Notes: generated by a model not told the origin, from the letters alone. Counted from the stretch's first letter, positions 16,762 to 26,696 are shown. The stretch is DNA of 37,042 nucleotides from Actinomadura sp. CNU-125 (GCF_001942465.1 NZ_MKJY01000575.1:1-37042), one strand, 5' to 3'. Numbers and translations are program-made.

Positions 16762-17321
16762 ATGCGCCGATCGAACCGGGCGAGGATCTCGCTCGCCGCC
16801 GCCCTGGTCGTCGTCTGCGCGACGTCGGCGTGCTCCGCGCTGGACGATCCGGACGCGACGGGCGCGACCGGTCGCGGGACCGCCCAGGGGGCGGTCGGCG
16901 GCCGGGCCCCGTCCGCCGAGCGCGGCGATCCCGTCGCGAAGCAGACCTTCACCAGCCCGCTCGCCAAGGGCGCGACCGTCGACATCGCGATCATGGGCCT
17001 GTCGGTGTCGGGGAAGCTCGCCGTCCTCGACCTGCAGTACACCCCGCACGTCACCGGGGGCAGCGGCAGTTCGTCCCTCGCACAGCTCCACGGCATCGAG
17101 CCGCCGGTCGCACTGATCGACTCGGTGAACCTCAAGCGGTACGTGGTCGTCCGGGACTCGTCCGACTCGGCGCTGCAGAGCGACCTCGTCTACGGCAGCA
17201 CCCATAACGAGCAGCCCGCCGCGCTCCAGTTCACGTTCGCCGCACCGCCGGAGAAGTCCGGAAAATCGACGTGCAGGTCGGCTCGTGGCCCACGTTCCGC
17301 GGCGTCCCCATCGAGCGGTGA
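16762..17321 (+). CDS. Lipoprotein, third copy of the repeated surface domain, frame broken near 17262
   Basis: About 186 residues after repair. Lipobox TSAC (Cys about 25) follows a typical signal peptide. The shared domain is clear: ATVDIAIMGLSVSGKLAVLD, LIDSVNLKRYVVVRDSSDSA and FTFAAPPEKSG. The last segment continues in another frame as KIDVQVGSWPTFRGVPIER. Restoring one A in the AAAA run at 17262-17265 joins them and gives the same WPTFR-x-(I/V)P-x-(E/T)R ending as the paralogs. The break falls within the last 20 residues. The next gene begins within three to six bases of the TGA. Confidence 0.83.
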
Positions 17322-17326
17322 CGACC

Positions 17327-18927
17327 ATGCGGCGACCGGCCGCAGTCACCGTGCTCGGGCTCGCGCTCGCCGTACCGTCCGTCCTGCTCACCGGCTGCGA
17401 CGGCGGCGGAACCCCGGCCACCGGCCCCGGCGGCGGGCCGCGGGAGGAGCCGAAGCCTTACGCGGGGCCGCCGGCCAAGGAGGGGTGGTCGGCGCTCGGG
17501 GGCGGCCGCTCCCGCATCGAGATGAAGGACGTCCAGCACTTTCCCGACCATTCGGTGCTGCGCTTCTACCTGTCCAATCCCGGTAAGGAGTCGACGTTCT
17601 TCTCGTTCGGCACCTCGGTGGCGGGGTCGGCGTTCGGCGCCCTGAACTTCGGCCTCGTCGACCCCGTCGGGCACAAGGCGTACACGCCCCTGTACACCGG
17701 AAGCAGCACGGTCGGGAGCGACCTCCGGTTCCAGAGCGCCGACCCCGGCGCGCGATACGAGACCGTCCTGGCGTTCCCGCCGCTGCCCGCATCCGTGGAC
17801 ACCGTCACGGTGGTCACGCCCACCACGGCGGGCGAGTTCACGAGCGTCCCCGTGGTCGACGGGACGTCCGAACCGCCCTTCGCGCCGGAGATACCGAAAG
17901 GCCTGTCGTCGGACAAACCGGGCACGACCCTGTCCTGGCCGACAAGGCAGCGGACGAAGGAGGCGGCGGGCGGGACGTACGACCTCTACGGACTCACCGA
18001 GAGCCCGACGAAGTCGACGACCACCAGCTCGACCGAGGAGAAGGTCGGGCTGCGCACCGACGTGCTGTTCGCGTTCGACAAGGCCACGCTGTCCGCACGG
18101 GCGGAGACCGTCCTCGACGAGGTGGCGCGCGAGACCAGGGCCAAGGCGGACCCCGCCAAGCCGCCGATCGTCATCACCGGGCACACCGACGGCAAGGGCG
18201 ACGACGCGTACAACATGGACCTTTCGCGGCGCCGCGCGGACGCCGTCCGCGCGGCGCTCCAAGCCCGGCTCGGCACCGGCTACCGGTACCGGGCGACGGC
18301 AAGGGCGAGACCGAGCCGATCGCCGAGGAGGGCGGCGCCGACGACGAGCGGGCCCGCGGCCGCAACCGGCGCGTCGAGATCTCCTACAAGATCAAGCAGC
18401 GGACGGCCGCGACCGCGACCGCGACGTCCCGGGCGCCCCGCGACGAACGGGCGAGCGGCACGGGGACGCCCGCGCCGTTCCGTCCGGACGACGGCCCGAC
18501 GGTGGCGAGCCGCACCGCGTCGTTCCGCGCCGGCGACGAGCGGCGGATCGACGTGAAGCCGTTCTACCGCGACGGCGCATACCTCGTCGTCGTGTTCGAG
18601 ATCGCGAACCTCGGGCCGGACAACGGGCCGAACGAGGTCGACTCGTACATGGGGGAGGCCGGATCGCACGGCCGGTTCGGCGCGTTCTCGGTCACGGACC
18701 CGGCGTCGAAGACGACGTACCGGGCCGTCCGCATCGGCCCGCAGCCCTCAGGGGCCACGGCGCCCCTGAACCTCAAGTTCGTCGACCCCGGCTGGGCCGT
18801 CTTCAGGACCGAACCCGGCACGAGCAACCGCGGATTCTTCTACGTGCCCGCTCCCCCACCGGACGTCCGCGCCGTCACGTTCGACGCGGGCCCGTTCGGC
18901 CGGATCCCGAACGTCCCGATCCGGTGA
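17327..18927 (+). CDS. Lipoprotein with OmpA domain between two copies of the repeated surface domain, frame broken near 18291
   Basis: About 533 residues from ATG 17327; GTG at 17318 overlapping the previous stop is equally possible. Lipobox LLTGC. Domain order: surface domain (about 48-205: SRIEMKDVQHF, FGLVDPVGHKAYTPLY, TVLAFPPLPASVDTVTV); linker; OmpA domain (about 238-370: DVLFAFDKATLSARAE, GHTDGKGDDAYNMDLS, RGRNRRVEISYK); second surface domain (about 405-533: RRIDVKPFYRDGAYLVVVFE, FVDPGWAVFRTE, final FGRIPNVPIR). The frame changes at GGTACCGGGCGACGGC. Adding one G to the run at 18291-18293 gives GDGKGETEPIAEEG, as expected for OmpA. It probably links membrane lipid anchor and peptidoglycan. 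Confidence 0.82.
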
Positions 18928-18942
18928 CTCACCGGTGACTCA
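18921..18942. repeat. 11-bp tandem duplication carrying the stop codons of two convergent genes
   Basis: CCGGTGACTCA occurs twice in direct succession (18921-18931, 18932-18942). The first copy holds the TGA of the plus-strand lipoprotein gene and the second holds the TCA (minus-strand TGA) of the kinase gene. The convergent genes are 12 bases apart. Confidence 0.7.
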
Positions 18943-19788
18943 CGGGCCGGGCGGGCCCAGGTGGTCGAAGATCTGCAGGGCCTCGCCGTCCAGTGTGCGC
19001 GCGGGAAGCCGGAGCTCCAGCCCGCACATGGCGAGGGCGCGCCGCGCCCCGGCGGCGTCCGGCGGGCGCCGCTCGGGGTCGGGGTCGCACAGACAGGCGA
19101 TCACCGACCACAGGCCCCGGGGCGTCCCGGCGGGCGGCGCGCCCACCCGCTGCCGCGGCTCCGGGTCGCCCGCGCCGGTCAGCATCCGCCACCCGACCAT
19201 CCCGGCCGCGTACAGGTCCTGGCGCGGCCCCGGCCTGTTCCAGTCGAGCACCTCGGGCGCCAGGTAGCCCGGGGTTCCGACGGCGAACCCGGTCGTGGTG
19301 ACCCGCGTCCCGGCGTCCTCGAGCGCGATCCCGAAGTCGGCGAGCCGGACGTGCGGCGCGCCCACCGCGCTCGGCTCCAGCAGCAGGTTCGCCGGTTTCA
19401 CGTCGCGGTGCACCACTCCCGCCCCGTGGATGTGGCTCAGCGCGGCCAGCAACTGGTCCAGCACTTCCGCCGCGTACGCGGCGGGCAGCCGCCCGTAGTC
19501 GCCGAGGAGCGTCTGCAGGGACCCGCCGCGCACCAGCTCCATCGCCAGCAGGACGTCCTCGTCCGCCGCGCACGAGTCGTAGGGCGTCAGCACGTGCGGA
19601 TGGGCGAGCCGCAGCGCCTGCTCCCGGACGGCCCGCAGCACCGCCGTCGGCCCGCACCGCTGCACGAGCTTCGCGGCGCAGTGCCGTCCCTCCGCACGGT
19701 CGAAGGCGCGCCAGACGCGGCTCGTCCCGCCCGCCCCGATCCGGTCCAGCATCGCGAACCGTCCGCCGATCACCCACCCCGTGCTCAC
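18940..19788 (-). CDS. Soluble Hanks-type Ser/Thr protein kinase
   Basis: 282 residues from GTG at 19788; the ribosome-binding site is weak. All key motifs are present: glycine loop RIGAGGTSRVWRAF, catalytic K40 (CAAKLV), HRDVKPANLLL (127-137), DFG (151-153), GTPGYLAPEV and the DLYAAGMVGWRML segment. The protein ends with the kinase C-lobe; there is no membrane helix or sensor domain, unlike PknB-type kinases. It is convergent with the lipoprotein cluster, so its link to it is only positional, and divergent from the LCP gene. Confidence 0.92.
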   Translation of the reverse strand: MSTGWVIGGRFAMLDRIGAGGTSRVWRAFDRAEGRHCAAKLVQRCGPTAVLRAVREQALRLAHPHVLTPYDSCAADEDVLLAMELVRGGSLQTLLGDYGRLPAAYAAEVLDQLLAALSHIHGAGVVHRDVKPANLLLEPSAVGAPHVRLADFGIALEDAGTRVTTTGFAVGTPGYLAPEVLDWNRPGPRQDLYAAGMVGWRMLTGAGDPEPRQRVGAPPAGTPRGLWSVIACLCDPDPERRPPDAAGARRALAMCGLELRLPARTLDGEALQIFDHLGPPGP

Positions 19789-20003
19789 GGTGCGATCGTA
19801 CGGAAACCGCCGCGGCGCCTCGATTCGGACGAACTTGTCAACAGAATCCGACTTCTGCGCATCTAATAAGAGAAGCGACGCGATGATCCGCGATGCCGCC
19901 CAGTTCGTAACCGACGAGCCGCACCGACCACGCCCCGGACAGGGCCTGCCGAGACGGGACCGATGAGCGACACCCACCGTTTCACGAACGGCTGCGCACA
20001 CTC

Positions 20004-21653
20004 ATGAACACAGAACCGCCGACGGGCCCCGATCCACGCCGCGAAGACCTCGCGGACACGACCGACGACGACAGGGCGCGGGACCGTGCCAACGACGACG
20101 ATGCCGCCGATGTCGACACGGACGAAGGTACCCCGGAGGCTGCGGACGCCCCGGAGGACGGCCCGGACACGGACGATCCCGCGGACGACGTCTCTGCCGA
20201 AGAGGAACCGGAACCGGGATCGGGATCGGACGAACGCGACGCCGAGGGTGCCGATGCGCACGACGACGAGTCGTCCTCGTCCGGACGCGGCGGTGCTCGG
20301 CGGGTTCGGCGTCGCAAGATCATCCGCCGGACCGCCATCGGGCTGGTGGCCGTGCTCGTGGCGGGGAGCGGGGGCGCGTACTGGCTGTACCGCGACCTGG
20401 TGGGCGGCATCGACAAGAAGGACGTCGGGTCGCAACTCGGGCCGAACCGGCCCCAGAAGCTCAACGAATCGCTGAACATCCTGCTGCTCGGCTCCGACAC
20501 CCGCGAGGGCGACAACTCCGAGTACGCGGTGCCTGGGATGGCGGGGGCGCGTTCGGACACGACGATCCTGCTGCATCTGTCGCCGAACCGGGACCAGGCG
20601 GTCGCGATGAGCTTCCCGCGCGACTCGATGGTGAAGATCCCGGAGTGCGAGAAGGAGAACGGGGACGACGTCGACGCGCGGTTCGGGATGCTGAACAGCG
20701 CGTTCTCCTACGCGGGTCCGACATGCACGTGGAAAACGCTGGAGTCGCTCACCGGCGTCCACATCGACCACTTCGTGCAGATCGACTTCTCCGGCTTCAA
20801 GCGGATGGTGGACGCGCTGGGCGGCGTGGAGATCTGCGTCGAGAAGCCCGTGAACGATCCGCGCGCCGAACTGCACCTGGAGGCGGGAAAGCAGACCGTC
20901 AAGGGCGAGAAGGCCCTCGGGTACGTCCGCGCCCGCTACTCGCTCGGCAACGGGTCCGATCTCGGGCGGATCGAGCGGCAGCAGAAATTCATGGGCGCCG
21001 TCGTGGACAAGGCGCTGAGCTCCGACGTCCTGACGGACCCTGCCCAGACCTACGACTTCCTCAAGGCCGCCACGGACTCGATCACCACCGACGACGAGTT
21101 CGGCCTGTCGGACATGCGCAAGCTCGCGGACGGGCTGCGGGGCATGAGCGCCGGGCAGGTCCGGTTCGTCACGGTCCCGGTCGAGGGCTACAAGCCCGAC
21201 CCGAACCGGGTCCAGTGGAACGACGAACTGGCCGAGCCGATGTTCGAGGCGATCAGGCACGACGACAAACTGCCCGCCGCGCCCGCCGCACCGGTCGACG
21301 CCGAGCCCGCGCCGAAGCCGAAGGACGTCGACGTCACGGTCGTGTCGGCCGGGGCGAAGGACAAGGCCGTCGACCGGGTGGTCAAGCAACTCGAACGGCG
21401 CGGCTTCAAGGTGGCCGACGACGTCGAGGAGACGGCCGACGCCCCGGACAGCCGCATCGTGTACGCACCGTCCGCCGAGGCGCACGCGTCCGTCCTCGCG
21501 CGGGACGTCCCGGACGCGCTGCTCACCGCGGACGGCGGCGCGCCGGAGGACGGCGTGCGGCTCGTGATCGGGACGAAGGGGCTCAAGCTCGCACCGCCCG
21601 CCATCCAGAACATCGGGGAGAAGGCCGACTCCGGGAAGAAGCTCTGCGACTAG
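20004..21653 (+). CDS. LytR-CpsA-Psr (LCP) family cell-wall ligase with LytR_C domain
   Basis: 549 residues. The N-terminal 95 residues are extremely Asp/Glu-rich and cytoplasmic, followed by RRVRRRKIIRR and one membrane helix (about 110-129). The extracellular LCP domain (about 155-330) has GARSDTTILL (R183, D185) and SFPRDSMVKIP (R206), plus the GYVRARYSLGNGSDLGRIER segment; these arginines and aspartates bind pyrophosphate lipids. A LytR_C domain follows (about 384-480: VDVTVVSAGA, VVKQLERRGFKV). LCP proteins attach glycopolymers to peptidoglycan or arabinogalactan. The long acidic tail is unusual. Its TAG stop overlaps that of the convergent prepilin peptidase. Confidence 0.93.
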   Translation: MNTEPPTGPDPRREDLADTTDDDRARDRANDDDAADVDTDEGTPEAADAPEDGPDTDDPADDVSAEEEPEPGSGSDERDAEGADAHDDESSSSGRGGARRVRRRKIIRRTAIGLVAVLVAGSGGAYWLYRDLVGGIDKKDVGSQLGPNRPQKLNESLNILLLGSDTREGDNSEYAVPGMAGARSDTTILLHLSPNRDQAVAMSFPRDSMVKIPECEKENGDDVDARFGMLNSAFSYAGPTCTWKTLESLTGVHIDHFVQIDFSGFKRMVDALGGVEICVEKPVNDPRAELHLEAGKQTVKGEKALGYVRARYSLGNGSDLGRIERQQKFMGAVVDKALSSDVLTDPAQTYDFLKAATDSITTDDEFGLSDMRKLADGLRGMSAGQVRFVTVPVEGYKPDPNRVQWNDELAEPMFEAIRHDDKLPAAPAAPVDAEPAPKPKDVDVTVVSAGAKDKAVDRVVKQLERRGFKVADDVEETADAPDSRIVYAPSAEAHASVLARDVPDALLTADGGAPEDGVRLVIGTKGLKLAPPAIQNIGEKADSGKKLCD

Positions 21654-22264
21654 GCCAGGACGGCGGCGCCGAGCGCCCCGGCCAGCATGTACGGACCGTA
21701 GGCGAACTCCCGCCGGAGCGTGCGGCGGACCATCATGATGCCGAGGTTCAGCACGCCGCCGAGCAGGTAGGTGAGCAGGACCGCCGCGAGCCAGGTCTCC
21801 AGGCCGAACCAGCCGAGGCACAGGCCGAGGACGCCCGCGAGCTTGACGTCGCCGAGCCCCAGCCAGGACGGCTTCACGAACGCCGGGACCGCGTACAGGA
21901 GGAACAGCCCCGCCATCCCGAGGATCGCGTGCGCGAAGTGGCGCGGCCCGTCCTCGGCGAAGGGCGCCGCGGCGGCGAGCAGCGCCGGGACGATCGCGTA
22001 GGAAGGGAGCGTGAACTCGTCCGGCAGCCGCTTGACGTGCACGTCGACGAACGCGAGGAGCGTGCCGACCATCCCCAGGTAGAGGAGGGCGGGCAGGACG
22101 GGTGCCGGTCCGACGGCGAACCCGAGCACGCCGAACACCAGGGCCGTGACCGCGCCGACGGCCGTCCGGTCGCGGGCGGGGACGTCGCCGACGTACGGCT
22201 CCGCCAGCGGCGCGACGAGCGTGCCGGTGACGAACCCCAGCGGAAGCAACGCCAACGCGACCAT
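21650..22264 (-). CDS. Short A24-type prepilin peptidase, orphan
   Basis: 204 residues with about six membrane helices and the two catalytic aspartates of type IV prepilin peptidases, in FVDVHVKRLPDEFTLP and GLGDVKLAG. The N-terminal cysteine-rich methyltransferase domain of PilD/GspO is absent, as in many TadV-like and actinobacterial enzymes. It cleaves leader peptides of type IV pilin-like proteins on the cytoplasmic side. No pilin, TadA or TadB/C gene is in the window, so its substrates are elsewhere. ATG 22264 has GCGAGG upstream. The stop codon shares CTAG with the convergent LCP gene. Confidence 0.9.
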   Translation of the reverse strand: MVALALLPLGFVTGTLVAPLAEPYVGDVPARDRTAVGAVTALVFGVLGFAVGPAPVLPALLYLGMVGTLLAFVDVHVKRLPDEFTLPSYAIVPALLAAAAPFAEDGPRHFAHAILGMAGLFLLYAVPAFVKPSWLGLGDVKLAGVLGLCLGWFGLETWLAAVLLTYLLGGVLNLGIMMVRRTLRREFAYGPYMLAGALGAAVLA

Positions 22265-22571
22265 CGAACCTCGCCCAGATCCGCCGAGTGGAGCCCCCGG
22301 AACGATAACCGAACACCCCGGACGGGCGAGGTGCGTTCGCCCTCGCCGACGGTTCCGAAACGACGCCCGAACCGCGGCGGGCCTCACCCCTCGGTGACAG
22401 TACTGACGCGTCGGCGCACGAACGTGTCGTCCCGGCGGGTACCGCGCGGGCGCGGCGGCCACGCCGAACGGCCCGCGGCTTCGGCGGACGGTGCGGGTCG
22501 GTGCCCGCACGGGACCGTGCGCAGGCCGTAGAGTCTTCCTGAAGGCGGCTCAACACTGGAGACGACGGCTG
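22265..22571. other. 307-base divergent intergenic region
   Basis: This region lies between the prepilin peptidase (minus) and the DUF4282-like gene (plus). No gene seen. It contains an inverted repeat at 22491-22510 and GTGACAGTACTGACGCG near 22394-22410. It must carry the promoter of the long operon, but I see no strong -35/-10 match. Confidence 0.5.
22491..22510. promoter_or_regulatory. Inverted repeat upstream of the kinase/AAA/radical-SAM operon
   Basis: GTGCGGG-TCGGTG-CCCGCAC has perfect 7-bp arms, about 60 bases before the first start codon. It could be an operator or a leader hairpin. Confidence 0.3.
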
Positions 22572-23161
22572 ATGACGAACCCCTCGGACCCCGGCCGGCC
22601 ACCGCGCCCGCCTGCGGGCGGACAGCAGCCTCCGGGAGGGCCGTACGGCCCGCCGCCCCCACCGCATCCCCAGCAGCAACCGCAGCCGCAGCCGCGGCAT
22701 CACGGCACCGGCCCGATCCCGGTCCCGAACCCGCGCCCCCCGGCCGCCCCGCCGGGCCCGGGGCACGGTCAGGGGCCACAGAACCCGAACCAGACAGGCC
22801 CGGGCCCGTACGCGACCGGCCCGCAGCCCCAACTGCCGTCGCAGCCGGGAGGCAGCCTCCGCCCAAAGACAAGGGGGTGATCGGCGCGCTGCTCGACACC
22901 AACTTCGACTTCATGATCACCTCGGTACTGATCAAAAAGGTCTACCGGCTGGCGATCGTGCTGATCACACTTTTCGCGTTCCTCCTGGTGTGGACCGGTG
23001 TCGGATTCATGACGTGGAACGCGTGGCTCGGCATCGGAACATTGATCGCCACGCCGATCATCTGGCTCCTCCAGTTGGTCACGGTCCGCATCGGCCTTGA
23101 GTTCCTCATCAACCAGTTCAAGATCACCGAGTACATGCGCGTCATCAAGGACAAGCGGTAG
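22572..23161 (+). CDS. DUF4282-like small membrane protein with Pro/Gln-rich N-terminus, frame broken near 22847
   Basis: About 196 residues after repair. The N-terminal 95 residues are Pro/Gly/Gln/His-rich, with the poly-Pro segment GPPPPPHPQQQ. The C-terminal part has two membrane helices (YRLAIVLITLFAFLLVWTGV and WLGIGTLIATPIIWLLQLV) and ends RIGLEFLINQFKITEYMRV, the pattern of DUF4282 proteins. Function unknown. Restoring one G at GGG 22847-22849 joins SQPG to RQPPPKDKGVIGALLDTNFD. The kinase gene starts 12 bases after the stop, so this is probably the first gene of the operon; similar proline-rich membrane proteins often accompany FHA and kinase genes. Confidence 0.78.
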
Positions 23162-23173
23162 CCGGGGCTGTCA

Positions 23174-25520
23174 GTGGGCGAGGTCGACGGGACGGACGAG
23201 GCGGCGGGGACTCGGCGGGACGCCGGGGCGACGCGGCGCGACGAGCCGCGGGTGCCGGTGCCGCGGACCGCGGCGGAGACGCGGCGGGACGGGCACGGGA
23301 CGGGCGGCGCGTCGCTCATGCGGCTGCCCGCGGACCTCGCCGGACGCTACGAGGCCGTCGCGGAACTGCCGGTCCAGGGTGCGGAGTCGGACCTGCTGCT
23401 GGTGCGGGACGAGCGCGGCGCGGAGCACGTGGTGAAGATCTTCCGCCGGGGCTACCGGGCGGATCGCGACGTGTGGGCGAAGCTTCCCGAGCTCGGCTCG
23501 CCGTACGTCCTGCGGATCCTGGAGACGGGGCACGCGGACGGCCGCGACTACGAGGTGACCGCGTACGCGCCCGACGGGAACCTGCGGGCGCTGATGGACG
23601 GTCCGCTGCCGCCGGACGCGGTCGCCGACGTCGCCGCGCAGCTCGCGGACGGTCTCGCGGCGCTGCACCGGGCGGGGATCGTGCATCGCGATCTGAAGCC
23701 GGAGAACGTGCTCGTATCGGGCACCGCGCCGCTTCGGCTGGTGATCGCCGACTTCGGGCTGAGCAAGGTGCTGGAGCAGAGCGTGGTGTTCGCGTCTTCG
23801 TCGCGGACGCTGGCGTACGCGGCGCCGGAGTCGCTGTCGGGGCAGGTGTCGCCTGCCCGCGACTGGTGGTCGCTCGGCATGATCGTCCGGGAGCTGGCGA
23901 CGGGGCGGGCGCCGTTCCGGGGGCTGAGCGAGACGGTCGTCGTCGACCATCTCGCGACCCGGCCGGTGAGCGCGGACGACGTCGCGGACCCGCGGCTGCG
24001 GCTGCTGTGCCGCGGGCTGCTGGCCCGCGATCCGCGCCGCCGCTGGACGGGCGAGCAGGTCGCGGCCTGGCTGGACGGCGGGTCTCCTCCGGTCGTCGAG
24101 GAGTCCGCCGAGGCGGAGCCGGGCACCGGCCTGCCGTTCAAGGGACGCCGGTACGCACAACGGGACGAACTCGCGCGCGCGCTCGTCGCGGAGTGGGACC
24201 ACGCCGCGCAGTACTTCTTCGGGCGCGGCGAGAGCAGTGAGGCGTGGCGGAGCCTGCGGGCCTGGCTCGCGGAGGTCCCGGACGACACCAGCATCGAGCT
24301 GGTCGACGGCCGCCTGACGGCGGATCTCTCTCCGGACGTCAAGCTGCTGCACCTGGTGCGGTGGCTGGATCCGGAGCTTCCCCCGCATTTCCTCGGTCGC
24401 CGGGTGACCGAGGACGACCTCGGCAGGCTCCCCCGGTACGTCGAGAATCCGGGGCCGGACCATCGGGTGGCGTGCCGGCTCGTCCGGGAGCTGTGGCGGG
24501 AGGGCCTGCTGCGGGACCTGGCGGGGTTCGCGGGCGGCGCCGACCTGGCGGGGGTGGACGAGCAGTGGCGGGCGCACGCGGCGGCGTGGAACGACCTCGC
24601 GGCGTGGATCCGGACGCAGGACGCGCCGCCCCCGGCGCTGGCGGCGCGGCTGCCGGACGCCGGGGCGGACGATCCGCCGCTGGTGTCGGCGATGCTGCTG
24701 GCGCTCGCGGCGGCGGGCGGACGTCCACCGGCGGCTGGCCGAGGGCGTGGCGCGGGCACGGGAGCGGGTCGCCGAGCCGGTGCCGTGGTTCGAGTGGCTG
24801 GCCGACGGGGCGGGCGACGATCCGCTGCGGCTGCTCGCGGTGCTGCTGGCGGCGCCCGAGGCCGTCGTCGAGGTCGAGTCGCGCAGACGGGCGCGGCACG
24901 CCGAGCGGGAGCGGTCGGCGGCCCTGGCGGCGCAGCGGGACGAGCGCGAGCGCGTCCGGCTCGCGGGGCGGGGCGCGGCCACCGGACGGGCGGTGCTGTG
25001 GACGCTGCCGCTGCTGGCCTTCTGGTTGTTCGGCAGTTGGATCGTGGGCGCGCTGTTCGGTGGCGGGTCCGATGACGGGACGAGTTCGGTGGGCGGCTTC
25101 CAGCGTTCGTCCGGGGTTCCGTTCGGTTTCCTGGCCGTGCTGTCGGTCGTCGTGTGGGGCGCGCAGTGTGTGTTCGAGGTCATGCTCGCGCGCGCGCAGG
25201 GTGCGGACTATCTCCCGCACGGGCCGTGGGCGATGTTCTCCAAGGTGCTCGGCGTGGGCGGCCGGGGCCTGTCGAAGGCGTCGCAAACCGTGTCGGGCGC
25301 GGCGCGGCGGACGGGACGGCGCGGGTGCGGGCTCGTGCTGCTCGCCGGGACGGTCCCGCTGCTGCTGATCTTCCTGCTGCTGGCGGCCGTGACGCCGGTC
25401 GCGGGCCTGCTGTGGACGCTCGTGCTGATCGTCGCGCCGGTCGCGCACGGCGCGCTGGCGGGCGTCCGGCTGCACCGCTGGCGGGAGGCGCGGCGGGGCA
25501 TGGCGACGGGAGGGGCATGA
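23174..25520 (+). CDS. Membrane-anchored Ser/Thr protein kinase, frame broken near 24719
   Basis: About 781 residues from GTG 23174 (tentative; ATG at 23318 would remove a low-complexity leader). The kinase domain (about 58-320) has a degenerate glycine loop (ELPVQGAESDLLLV) but keeps K88 (HVVKIF), HRDLKPENVLV (171-181), DFG (193-195) and YAAPESL. A middle region (about 340-600) with long helices follows. The C-terminal third has about four membrane helices (LPLLAFWLFGSWIVGALFG, FGFLAVLSVVVWGAQCVFE, then a long paired hydrophobic stretch). The frame changes at GGCGGACGTC; removing one G at 24719-24720 joins AAAG to DVHRRLAEGVARARERV. The stop overlaps the next ATG (ATGA). Confidence 0.82.
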
Positions 25521-26644
25521 GCAGCGGAGTCGAGGCCGACATCGCGCTGGACGCGGCGGTCGTGCTGAGCCTGGGCATGAACCGGGTGCTGGGCCGGGCC
25601 GGGGGCCTGGCCGGGCGCGGGGCGGAGGCCCTCGCCGCGCTGGCGGAGGGACGCGCGGAGGCGCGGGCGGCGGCGCTCGCCGAGGCGGCGACGCGGGAGC
25701 GGGCGCTGCGCGAGGCCGTCGAGCGCAACGCGCGGATCGCGGCGCTCACCGAGACCCGCGGGCGGTTCGGCGCGCACGTCCGCCTGCCCGCTCCCCTGGA
25801 TCTCGGCGAGCAGCCCGCCGAGGAGCTGACGGCGTGGTGCGCCGCCACCGACCGGGCCCTGGACGAAGCGGAGCGGGCGCTGTCGGACCACCTGGCCGCC
25901 GAGGTCACCGCGCAGATCTTCGCCGCGTCCGGCGAGGGCCTCGCCACCGACCTCGAACGGTCCGAGGACGTCCCGCGGGCGGACGGCGAGGACGTCCGGC
26001 GGACCCTCGCGCGGGTGATGGCGCGGCTGCTGCCCGACGCAGGGCCGGCCGAGCGGGAGGCGGTCGCGGAGGCGGCGCGGCTGCTGGCGTCCGCCGCGAC
26101 GGCGGGCGAGGCCGAGGGCGTCCTGCAGGAGGTGCGGCTGCGGATCCAGGACGCCAACCGCCGCACGCGGGAGCTCCGGGAGGCGGAGCGGCTGCGGGCC
26201 GCCGAGGCGGACGCCGCCGCGCAGGCGGAGGCCGAACGGCGGTACGTGCTCGACTCGATCACCGCGGCGTTCGAGGATCTCGGCTACGAGGTGGAGAGCG
26301 GCTTCGAGACGCTCACCGCGTCGGACGGGACGATGGTCCTCACCAAGGGCGCGTGGCCGGACCACAGCGTCCGGATGCGGGTGGACGCGGCGCAGGTGCG
26401 GGCGTCGATGACACGGGAGCGGCCCGCGGAGAGCGAGGACGACCGGCGGGTCGACGCCGAGCGCGAGGCGGAGTGGTGCGCGGCATTCGAGGCCGCGCGG
26501 GCCCGGCTGGCCGAGGCCGGGATCCGGTCCGACGTGGGCTGGCGGCTCGACCCGGGCGTGCGCGAACTGCCGGTGACGACCGAGTCACGGCACACTAGGG
26601 GGCGTGCGGAGCGGCGGGAGCGCCATCGCTCGCGCGACCAGTGA
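25517..26644 (+). CDS. Coiled-coil protein of unknown function in the kinase/AAA operon
   Basis: 375 residues starting in an ATGA overlap with the kinase stop, with GGGAGGGG upstream. Highly charged, Ala/Glu/Arg-rich helices occupy about 40-75 and 190-245 (AERLRAAEADAAAQAEAERR) and should form coiled coils. A compact C-terminal portion (FEDLGYEVESGFETLTASDG, then VLTKGAWPDHSVRMRV) looks globular. No catalytic motif, signal peptide or membrane helix is seen, and I recognise no family. Its place between kinase and AAA+ ATPase suggests an adaptor or scaffold. A small hairpin, GGTCGC-CGGA-GCGACC (26652-26667), lies in the 52-base gap that follows. Confidence 0.85.
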   Translation: MSSGVEADIALDAAVVLSLGMNRVLGRAGGLAGRGAEALAALAEGRAEARAAALAEAATRERALREAVERNARIAALTETRGRFGAHVRLPAPLDLGEQPAEELTAWCAATDRALDEAERALSDHLAAEVTAQIFAASGEGLATDLERSEDVPRADGEDVRRTLARVMARLLPDAGPAEREAVAEAARLLASAATAGEAEGVLQEVRLRIQDANRRTRELREAERLRAAEADAAAQAEAERRYVLDSITAAFEDLGYEVESGFETLTASDGTMVLTKGAWPDHSVRMRVDAAQVRASMTRERPAESEDDRRVDAEREAEWCAAFEAARARLAEAGIRSDVGWRLDPGVRELPVTTESRHTRGRAERRERHRSRDQ

Positions 26645-26696
26645 CGGCGGGGGTCGCCGGAGCGACCGGACCGGATAGCGGAGTGGAGCGGGCCTG

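Noticed and set aside
19863..22832. Minus-strand open frame of 989 codons across the LCP and prepilin peptidase genes
   Set aside because: It spans two recognisable genes and two intergenic regions in antisense; composition is Arg/Val/Gly-biased with no domain.
23171..25183. Minus-strand open frame of 670 codons opposite the kinase gene
   Set aside because: GC-skew shadow of the kinase; no motif and Arg/Pro-rich throughout.
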